A stretch of 64,000 nucleotides of DNA from Paenibacillus agri (GTDB lineage Bacteria; Bacillota; Bacilli; Paenibacillales; Paenibacillaceae). Under the pieces are notes generated by a model. That model saw only the letters and a program-made list of their open reading frames with translations. It was not told the DNA's origin and searched no databases. The translations under genes were made by a program, and so were the position numbers. The DNA is taken from positions 372,001-436,000 of the forward strand of contig NZ_JABWCS010000221.1 in the NCBI RefSeq assembly GCF_013359945.1, in the 5' to 3' direction. Shown piece by piece: positions 58,002-64,000 of this stretch (positions are counted from its first letter, which is position 1; each line of letters opens with the position of its first letter).

Positions 58002-59303
58002 CTATGATCTTTGGGAACGAGGCCACAGCAATACAGGCACAAGCAGCAGGGCAAGAATTCCCCCCGCTAAGGAAAGGATGCTATAGCTGGAGTGGGCTAC
58101 TACCATTCCGGATAAGGCTCCGCCAGAAGCACCAGCCAGGGCGATTAAGACATCCACAGAACCTTGGACTTTGGCCCGATTGGATGGAGTGGTGGCATCA
58201 ACTACGAAAGCTGTTCCGCTGATTAAGCCGAAGTTCCAGCCCAGTCCAAGCAAGGCTAGAGCAAGGATCAGTAAGATCATAGATTGTGCTGGTGCGATGG
58301 CTGCCAAGATCCCGGATAGAAGCAGGGTAACACCCGCGGCAATCGCCATTGCCCTGCGGCCAATTTTATCGACTAACAAGCCTGTTACGAGGGAAGGCAG
58401 ATACATCGCCCCCACATGAATGCCAATAACAAGCCCTATTTGCCCTAACGCATGCCCATGATGCTTCATATGTACAGGCGTCATGGTCATAACTGCAACC
58501 ATCACGATTTGCGTTAGGATCATGATGATTGCCCCAATAGCGATCCCGTGTTTATTTACGGATGTAGCACTCAGCTTTTCTTGAGACTGCTGTAGCTTAT
58601 TTATGCTCTGATGCTCAGCAATGGCTTTGGCTACCAGTAAAGGATCAGGACGCAGGAATATTAAAAATACCAATCCGGCTACAATATAAGCCGCAGCAGC
58701 AAGAATGAACGGACCAGCGAGAGCAGGGACTCCCAGCATTGCAGCAAACCGGCCCATAGGTTCAACCAAGTTGGGACCTGCAACCGCACCAAAGGTGGTA
58801 GCGACCATGGCTATACTTACCGCTGTAGCCCGTTTCTTGGAATCAGCCAAATCGGTCCCTGCATAGCGAGCCTGCAAATTCGTGGCTGTTCCGGCACCAT
58901 AGATGAATAAGGAAATAAAAAGTAGTGGAAGATTAGTGGTTAGAGCTGCCAGCACAACGCCAATGGCACCCAGTCCACCAGTCAGAAAACCTGCAGCCAG
59001 TCCGAGCCGCCGTCCAAAGCGTTGCGAAAGTCTGCCAACGATCCAAGCCGCAGCGGCAGAACCGAATGTAAAGAGAGCCGTAGGGACGCCTGTGAAGCTA
59101 TCTGCACCCAGCATTTCCTGCGCCAGCAGTGCTCCGACGGTAATACCAGCAGCGAGCCCCGCGCCCCCGAACATTTGTGATAGTACTACAACGAACAATG
59201 ACCTTCGATATAATCGCTGCTGCTCTTCCGGAGACTGAACATATTGTTCCAGCCTGGATGAGGTTCCTTTAGTTGATGCGTTAGCATCTATTTCTGAATT
59301 CAT
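58002..59303 (-). CDS. MFS transporter
   Basis: 433 residues, 12 helices, Pfam MFS_1 type: VVVLSQMFGGAGLAAGITVG, the motif-A loop GRLSQRFGRRLGLA and a second one LVDKIGRRAMAIAAG in the second half; GTAFVVDATTPSNRAKVQGS late. Substrate unknown; a drug or metabolite exporter is likely. ATG 59303 follows CAGGGGGAAA at about 11 bases; ATG 59324 has no site. Divergent from deoR. Confidence 0.88.
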   Translation of the reverse strand: MNSEIDANASTKGTSSRLEQYVQSPEEQQRLYRRSLFVVVLSQMFGGAGLAAGITVGALLAQEMLGADSFTGVPTALFTFGSAAAAWIVGRLSQRFGRRLGLAAGFLTGGLGAIGVVLAALTTNLPLLFISLFIYGAGTATNLQARYAGTDLADSKKRATAVSIAMVATTFGAVAGPNLVEPMGRFAAMLGVPALAGPFILAAAAYIVAGLVFLIFLRPDPLLVAKAIAEHQSINKLQQSQEKLSATSVNKHGIAIGAIIMILTQIVMVAVMTMTPVHMKHHGHALGQIGLVIGIHVGAMYLPSLVTGLLVDKIGRRAMAIAAGVTLLLSGILAAIAPAQSMILLILALALLGLGWNFGLISGTAFVVDATTPSNRAKVQGSVDVLIALAGASGGALSGMVVAHSSYSILSLAGGILALLLVPVLLWPRSQRS

Positions 59304-59501
59304 TGTAACGCTTTCCCCCTGCATCTGATGGAATAGAGAATCACTATCTTTGAATATTCAATTAAATAATTGAATTAAAATCATTATAGGATTGACACTT
59401 TTTATTGTCAATTTATTTTCCTCTATTTTCATCCTTCATTATAGTTTAAAATCGCTATAGGATCTTGCGGGACAAAACATACTAAGGTAGTTGGGGTGAC
59501 C

Positions 59502-60437
59502 ATGGACATTGAAAAGCAACGTTTGAGCATACAAGCAGCGAGACTCTATTATCAGTCTGACTATAGCCAGCAGCAGATTGCCGTCAAAATGGGCTTATCC
59601 CGCCCAACTGTCTCCAGACTGCTGCAATATGCCAAGGACCAGGGCTACGTGAATATTACGATCATTGATCCCAGTGAGGATCTGGACCTGCTCGCCAGCG
59701 ATTTGAAACGAAAATATGGGCTGGATACCGTTGTTTTGTGCAATTCGCCCACCAATGACGCGGAAGAGATCAAGAACCATATCAGTAAAAAAGCAGCGGA
59801 CTATATCCACGAGACTGTGCAGGACGGCGATATTATCGGTGTAACCTGGGGCACCACAATGCATGCGGTAGCGCTTCAACTGCAATCCAAGCCCGTAAAG
59901 GGTGTGGAAGTGGTTCAACTGAAGGGTGGCGTTAGCCATTCTCAAGTTAATACTTATGCGGCGGAGATTGTCAATCTGTTCGCAGAAGCTTTTCGGACCA
60001 TTGCGCGTTATTTGCCGTTGCCTGTGATATTTGACAGTGTTGCGGTGAAGACCATGGTAGAGGAGGACCGGCATATTCGGCGGATTATCGAGCTTGGCCG
60101 GCAAGCTAACATCGCAGCCTTTACAGTAGGAACGGTGGAGGAGGATACGCTGCTGTTCCGCCTTGGATATTTTAATAAGGAAGAGCAGGAATTGCTGCGC
60201 CGGACAGGAGCGGGGGACATTTGCTCACGCTTTTTCGATAAAGATGGGACCATTTGCAGTGAAGAGTTAAACAATCGCACGGTTGGCATTGATCTTGCTG
60301 AATTGGGCAAAAAAGAGAAGTCCATTCTGGTTGCCGGCGGTCAGCGGAAAACCGAAGCGATCCGCGCTGCGCTTAAGGGCAGATATGCCAATATTCTGAT
60401 CACGGACCAGTTCACCGCACAAGCGTTATTGCGTTAA
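59502..60437 (+). CDS. deoR: deoxyribonucleoside regulator (SorC/DeoR type)
   Basis: 312 residues. The N-terminal helix-turn-helix (YQSDYSQQQIAVKMGLSRPT, VSRLLQYAKDQGYVNITI) and C-terminal sugar-binding SorC domain (GDIIGVTWGTTMHAVALQL, AAFTVGTVEEDTLLFRLGYF, ILVAGGQRKTEAIRAALKG) match B. subtilis DeoR, which is induced by deoxyribose 5-phosphate. It sits directly before deoC-cdd-deoB-deoD. ATG 59502 follows TTGGGGTGACC. Confidence 0.9.
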   Translation: MDIEKQRLSIQAARLYYQSDYSQQQIAVKMGLSRPTVSRLLQYAKDQGYVNITIIDPSEDLDLLASDLKRKYGLDTVVLCNSPTNDAEEIKNHISKKAADYIHETVQDGDIIGVTWGTTMHAVALQLQSKPVKGVEVVQLKGGVSHSQVNTYAAEIVNLFAEAFRTIARYLPLPVIFDSVAVKTMVEEDRHIRRIIELGRQANIAAFTVGTVEEDTLLFRLGYFNKEEQELLRRTGAGDICSRFFDKDGTICSEELNNRTVGIDLAELGKKEKSILVAGGQRKTEAIRAALKGRYANILITDQFTAQALLR

Positions 60438-60477
60438 GGGGACTTTGTTTTTTAGCAAAAGGATAAAGGGGCTATAC

Positions 60478-60554
60478 TTTACATGTACGTGTAAATCGAC
60501 TCGTGAACGTAATTTCATACGTGTGTTTACAAGTGTTCAAACGCGTGATATGGT
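60478..60554 (+). promoter_or_regulatory. deo operon promoter and candidate DeoR operators
   Basis: TTTACA (60526-60531), a 17-base spacer and TATGGT (60549-60554). TTTACATGTACGTGTAAA (60478-60495) is a palindrome and TTTACAAGTG repeats its left arm over the -35, a likely operator pair. Confidence 0.55.
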
Positions 60555-60597
60555 AGCATAGACTCAAGAATTGTTCACGGGAAAGGTGATGGAATAA

Positions 60598-61266
60598 ATG
60601 TCGAATTTAGCAGGAATGATTGATCATACGCTTCTGCGTGCAGACGCAACGAAAGCGGAGATTTCGAAGTTAATAGAGGAAGCTAAGAAATATGAATTTG
60701 CATCTGTGTGTGTTAACCCTACATGGGTAAGCTATGCTGCTGAAGGGCTGGCTGGTACCAAAGTCAAAGTCTGTACTGTAATCGGATTCCCGCTGGGAGC
60801 GAGCACAAGCGCCACGAAGGCTTTTGAAGCGCAAAATGCGATTGCTGCCGGAGCCACTGAGGTAGATATGGTCATCAATATCGGTGCATTGAAAGATGGC
60901 GACCATGCTTATGTGGAGCAGGACATCAAGGCTGTAGTCGATGCAGCAGCTGGCAAAGCTATTGTAAAGGTTATTATTGAAACCAGCCTGCTGACGAATG
61001 AAGAAAAAGTGATCGCTTCTCAATTGTCAGTTAAAGCAGGCGCAGATTTCGTGAAGACATCGACTGGCTTCTCTACTGGTGGTGCTACTGCAGAGGACGT
61101 TGCGTTGATGCGCAAGACTGTTGGCGAGAATGTCGGCGTTAAGGCATCCGGCGGCGTACGTAATCTACAGGACATGCAGAACATGATCGAAGCGGGCGCT
61201 TCCAGAATCGGAGCCAGCTCCGGCGTGAAAATCATGGAAGGCGAGCAGTCCAACTCTTCCTACTAA
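60598..61266 (+). CDS. deoC: deoxyribose-phosphate aldolase
   Basis: Splits 2-deoxyribose 5-phosphate into acetaldehyde and glyceraldehyde 3-phosphate. 222 residues, TIM barrel class I aldolase: MIDHTLLRADATKAEI, VCTVIGFPLGA, EVDMVINIGALKDG, KVIIETSLL and the Schiff-base lysine in DFVKTSTGFSTGGAT (about Lys152). The ATG follows AAAGGTGATGGAATAA. First structural gene of the deo operon. Confidence 0.96.
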   Translation: MSNLAGMIDHTLLRADATKAEISKLIEEAKKYEFASVCVNPTWVSYAAEGLAGTKVKVCTVIGFPLGASTSATKAFEAQNAIAAGATEVDMVINIGALKDGDHAYVEQDIKAVVDAAAGKAIVKVIIETSLLTNEEKVIASQLSVKAGADFVKTSTGFSTGGATAEDVALMRKTVGENVGVKASGGVRNLQDMQNMIEAGASRIGASSGVKIMEGEQSNSSY

Positions 61267-61280
61267 AACGTTGTAATCAC

Positions 61281-61307
61281 AGGTCTGTTCCTACAAGGGA
61301 CAGGCCT
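61281..61307 (+). other. intercistronic hairpin between deoC and cdd
   Basis: AGGTCTGTTCCT and AGGGACAGGCCT pair (with G-T pairs) around a 3-base loop, 14 bases after deoC; weak T-tail, so a processing site or partial terminator. Confidence 0.5.
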
Positions 61308-61325
61308 TCTCAGGAGGGAATCATG

Positions 61326-61721
61326 ATGAAAGAACAGTTAATCAAGGAAGCCATAGAAGCACGGAATGCTGCTTATGTGCCTTATTCTAAATTTGCAGTC
61401 GGAGCGGCGATACTTACCGGGGGCAAGAAGATTTACAAAGGGTGCAATATTGAGAACGCATCCTATGGGCTGACCAATTGTGCTGAACGTACTGCCATCT
61501 TTAAAGCAGTCTCCGAAGGAGAGCATGTAATTGAAGCCATTGCTGTCGTAGCGGATACTGAAGGACCAGTGTCGCCATGTGGGGCCTGTCGTCAAGTGCT
61601 GGCCGAATTCTGCGACGAGAATACCAAGATTTATCTGACCAATCTAAACGGAAATACCGAGGAGTGGACTATGGCCAAACTATTGCCGGGTGCTTTCCAA
61701 GCGGATGATATGAGTAAATAG
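61326..61721 (+). CDS. cdd: cytidine deaminase
   Basis: Deaminates cytidine and deoxycytidine to (deoxy)uridine. 131 residues, the short tetrameric form: PYSKFAVGAAI, GCNIENASYGLTNCAERTAI (zinc Cys and catalytic Glu) and PCGACRQVLAEFCD (two zinc Cys). I start at the second ATG of the pair (61326), 7 bases after GGAGGG. Feeds pyrimidine nucleosides to the pathway. Confidence 0.95.
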   Translation: MKEQLIKEAIEARNAAYVPYSKFAVGAAILTGGKKIYKGCNIENASYGLTNCAERTAIFKAVSEGEHVIEAIAVVADTEGPVSPCGACRQVLAEFCDENTKIYLTNLNGNTEEWTMAKLLPGAFQADDMSK

Positions 61722-61738
61722 AGAAGGGGTCTTCACGA

Positions 61739-62920
61739 ATGAAGCCATTTAAACGAATCCATCTAATTGTTATGGACTCTGTAGGGATAGGAGAAGCGCC
61801 TGACGCTGCCCAGTTTGATGATTACGATGTAGATACACTGGGACATATTGCCCGTGAACGCGGGGGGCTGAACATGCCGAATCTCGCAGCACTCGGTTTA
61901 TCCAACATCGAAGAAATTCAGGGCGTACCTGCTGCTGACCAGCCATTGGCCTATTATACGAAAATGCAGGAGGCTTCACGCGGTAAGGATACAATGACCG
62001 GTCACTGGGAAATCATGGGGCTGTATATTGATACGCCTTTCCGTGTCTTTGAGCATGGCTTCCCGGAGGCGCTGATTACCCAAATTGAGCAAAAGACCGG
62101 GCGCAAAATCATCGGTAACAAGCCGGCTAGCGGAACAGAAATTATAGACGAGCTGGGTGAGGAGCATGTGAAGACAGGGGCGCTCATCGTATACACCTCT
62201 GCGGATTCCGTGCTGCAAATCGCAGCCCATGAGGATATTGTGCCGTTAAAAGAGCTTTATGAGATTTGTGAATACTGCCGGGAAATTACGCTCGAAGATC
62301 CTTACATGCTGGGTAGAATTATTGCCAGACCGTTCGTTGGTGAGGCGGGTAACTTCAAGCGTACCGCGAACCGTCATGACTATGCGCTGAAGCCTTTTAG
62401 TCCAACAGTGATGAATGCCTTGAAGGAAGCTGACTATGATGTAATCGCCTTGGGGAAAATATCGGATATTTACGATGGTGAAGGTGTTACACAGAGTATC
62501 CGTACGGTGTCCAATTCGGACGGGATGGATAAAATCATCGCCACACTGGATGAACCTTTCCATGGACTCAGCTTCTTAAATCTGGTAGACTTTGATGCGT
62601 TGTACGGCCACCGCCGGGACCCGCAGGGCTATGCTGATGCTCTGGAGGATTTCGATACCAGGCTGCCTGAAGTGTTCGCCAAAATGACCAGTGACGATCT
62701 TCTGATCATCACCGCGGATCACGGAAATGATCCTACCTACCGCGGAACGGATCACACCCGTGAGTATGTGCCGCTTCTGGTCTATTCGCCGCGCTTTGCG
62801 GGAGGCGGACAAGCCTTGCCAATCCGGAAAACCTTTGCAGATATCGGAGCAACCGTGGCTGAGAACTTTAACGTCACCATGCCGGAGTATGGTAAGAGCT
62901 TTTTAACGGATCTGAAATAA
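61739..62920 (+). CDS. deoB: phosphopentomutase
   Basis: Interconverts (deoxy)ribose 1- and 5-phosphates, linking phosphorolysis to DeoC. 393 residues, alkaline-phosphatase fold: LIVMDSVGIGEAPDA (metal Asp), SRGKDTMTGHWEIMGL (phosphothreonine region) and LLIITADHGNDPTYRGTDHT, with the Asp/His metal ligands. Begins 17 bases after cdd; ATG follows AGAAGGGGTC. Confidence 0.96.
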   Translation: MKPFKRIHLIVMDSVGIGEAPDAAQFDDYDVDTLGHIARERGGLNMPNLAALGLSNIEEIQGVPAADQPLAYYTKMQEASRGKDTMTGHWEIMGLYIDTPFRVFEHGFPEALITQIEQKTGRKIIGNKPASGTEIIDELGEEHVKTGALIVYTSADSVLQIAAHEDIVPLKELYEICEYCREITLEDPYMLGRIIARPFVGEAGNFKRTANRHDYALKPFSPTVMNALKEADYDVIALGKISDIYDGEGVTQSIRTVSNSDGMDKIIATLDEPFHGLSFLNLVDFDALYGHRRDPQGYADALEDFDTRLPEVFAKMTSDDLLIITADHGNDPTYRGTDHTREYVPLLVYSPRFAGGGQALPIRKTFADIGATVAENFNVTMPEYGKSFLTDLK

Positions 62921-62946
62921 TTAACCAGCCTAAAGGAGAAATGACC

Positions 62947-63654
62947 ATGAGTGTTCATATTGGAGCCAAAGCAGGCGAGATTGCCGAAACGGTACTATTA
63001 CCGGGAGATCCGCTTCGTGCGAAGTTTATCGCCGAGACTTATCTTGAGGATGTTACCTGCTATAACCAGGTCCGCGGTATGCTCGGATTTACCGGAACCT
63101 ATAAAGGCCAGAAGATTTCTGTACAAGGGACAGGAATGGGTGTACCTTCCATCAGTATCTATGTTAATGAATTGATCCGCGAGTATGGCGTGAAGAACCT
63201 GGTTCGCGTCGGTACCTGTGGTGCCATGCAGGAAAGCGTTCGTGTTCGCGAGGTCATTCTCGCCCAAGCTTCCTGTACGGATTCCAGTGTGAACCGTCAC
63301 GTATTCGGGGGTTATGACTTCTCGCCGATCGCGAATTTCCAAATGCTAAAGTCTGCCTATGAGCGTGGTACTGCTAAAGGTCTGAAAATGCATGTCGGTA
63401 ACGTCTTCTGCTCGGACACGTTCTACCGTGATGACAAAGCCATTGTACAAAAGCTGATGGATCATGGTGTGCTGGGTGTAGAGATGGAGAGCACTGCTCT
63501 TTACACACTGGCTGCAAAATACGGCGTGAACGCTCTTACGATCCTGACTGTAAGCGACCATCTATTGACTGGAGAAGAAACAACCTCCGAAGAACGTCAA
63601 AGCACGTTCAACGACATGATGGAAGTAGCACTGGATACAGTGCATTCCCTGTAA
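62947..63654 (+). CDS. deoD: purine nucleoside phosphorylase, DeoD type
   Basis: Cleaves purine (deoxy)nucleosides with phosphate to base and (deoxy)ribose 1-phosphate. 235 residues, hexameric NP-I type: SVHIGAKAGEIAETVLLPGD, LVRVGTCGAMQ (phosphate site), GNVFCSDTFY, GVEMESTALYTLAAKYG and SDHLLTGE (base Asp). I chose ATG 62947 over 62941 for its 9-base spacing from GGAG and typical MSVHIGA start. Last gene of the deo operon. Confidence 0.95.
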   Translation: MSVHIGAKAGEIAETVLLPGDPLRAKFIAETYLEDVTCYNQVRGMLGFTGTYKGQKISVQGTGMGVPSISIYVNELIREYGVKNLVRVGTCGAMQESVRVREVILAQASCTDSSVNRHVFGGYDFSPIANFQMLKSAYERGTAKGLKMHVGNVFCSDTFYRDDKAIVQKLMDHGVLGVEMESTALYTLAAKYGVNALTILTVSDHLLTGEETTSEERQSTFNDMMEVALDTVHSL

Positions 63655-63668
63655 TGGCATAAGCAAGT

Positions 63669-63714
63669 AAAGACATCCTTGTACCGGAAACGGTCGGCAG
63701 GGATGTCTTTTTTT
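63669..63714 (+). terminator. intrinsic terminator of the deo operon
   Basis: AAAGACATCCTTG and CAGGGATGTCTTT with a T-run, 14 bases after deoD. Confidence 0.9.
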
Positions 63715-63716
63715 AT

Positions 63717-64000
63717 TTAATGAATAACGGCAATCGCTGAGAATTTCTCTACAAGTGGCTCGACATGCTCCTGCTGCCTTGTGCACATCACTATGGTGTT
63801 CTTCAACTTCACACCAGTGACGTTGACTTTAGCCAGCTCCCCGCGCGCCACGTATGGCTTAGCCACCAGTGATGAGATGAAGCTTGCTCCATAACCGGCA
63901 CGAACGGCATGAATAGCCCCGCTCATTCCGTTAAATTGCAGTTCTATAGCAGGGGGTGTGAGCTGTTGCTCCCTGCATAATTCAATAAGCCGTTCCCGGG
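63717..64000 (-). CDS. LysR family regulator, C-terminal part (runs off window)
   Basis: The frame is open to the right edge, where it reads RERLIELCREQQLTPPAIEL, then QFNGMSGAIHAVRAGYGASF, ISSLVAKPYVARGELAKVNV and ends LVEKFSAIAVIH. This is the C-terminal half of a LysR effector domain, with the typical AGYGASFISS segment before the last strands. The start lies outside the window; target unknown. Convergent with deoD. Confidence 0.82.
   Translation of the reverse strand, partial: RERLIELCREQQLTPPAIELQFNGMSGAIHAVRAGYGASFISSLVAKPYVARGELAKVNVTGVKLKNTIVMCTRQQEHVEPLVEKFSAIAVIH

Noticed and set aside
1..64000. CRISPR arrays, tRNA or rRNA genes, prophage or complete insertion sequences
   Set aside because: Read through on both strands; no regularly spaced repeats, tRNA-like cloverleaf motifs, rRNA signatures, transposase or integrase genes were seen.

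Overview
The window looks like a chromosome segment of a Paenibacillus-type, low-to-medium GC, spore-forming Firmicute. The reasons are strong AAGGAGG-type ribosome binding sites, an S-layer homology protein, Fur, paired OmpR/histidine-kinase operons, MmyB-, TetR- and AraC-type regulators, intrinsic terminators after most operons, and protein sequences typical of that genus. I see no rRNA, tRNA, CRISPR array, prophage or intact insertion sequence. The genus is an inference from gene content; no marker RNA is present.

Layout. 1-3447: end of a DUF5682/VWA pair (first gene cut by the window edge). 3597-5960: aspartate-semialdehyde dehydrogenase, a small basic protein and an RluF-type pseudouridine synthase. 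6051-11284 (minus): a complete thiamine salvage operon thiZXYMDE under a TPP riboswitch. 11324-12779: three AT-rich genes of unknown function. 12912-17541: decayed S-layer-gene tail and repeats, a TetR/DHA2 efflux pair with twin operators, DoxX, an S-layer homology protein and a protein with an internal duplication. 17764-23903: fur with an upstream ORF, small enzymes, a TetR/membrane-protein pair, AIM24, and several small or broken genes. 23900-29019: an AraC regulator facing four sugar genes (two Gfo/Idh/MocA oxidoreductases, two AP-endonuclease-2-type isomerases). 29173-36527: phosphotransferase, fabV, an orphan oppD-like ATPase, a glyoxalase-like protein, an Nfu_N protein, and fabF divergent from an MmyB-type regulator. 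36655-46263: small proteins, MFS, exoA, an interrupted serine hydrolase, VanZ-RDD, LysR and two alpha/beta hydrolases. 46383-54683: an exported lysine-rich repeat protein, two two-component systems, an M29 aminopeptidase and an M23-like lipoprotein. 55046-57754: an AraC regulator fused in frame to an iron-siderophore binding lipoprotein, then a membrane protein. 58002-63654: MFS, then deoR and the nucleoside catabolism operon deoC-cdd-deoB-deoD. A LysR gene runs off the right edge.

Four observations stand out. (1) A dispersed, MITE-like, strongly folded repeat of about 195-257 bp is present in four copies, each just upstream of a plus-strand gene, plus one half copy. (2) Four genes have a strong Shine-Dalgarno sequence placed correctly for an AUU or AUA codon, with no usable ATG/GTG/TTG where the conserved N-terminus requires one; in thiZ the only upstream ATG lies inside the riboswitch terminator hairpin. 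(3) The AraC-binding-protein fusion has a near-perfect Fur box, a ribosome binding site and a lipoprotein signal at its middle, so it looks like two genes joined by loss of a stop. (4) A serine hydrolase gene carries an in-frame TGA followed by about 52 codons of continuing family-like sequence.
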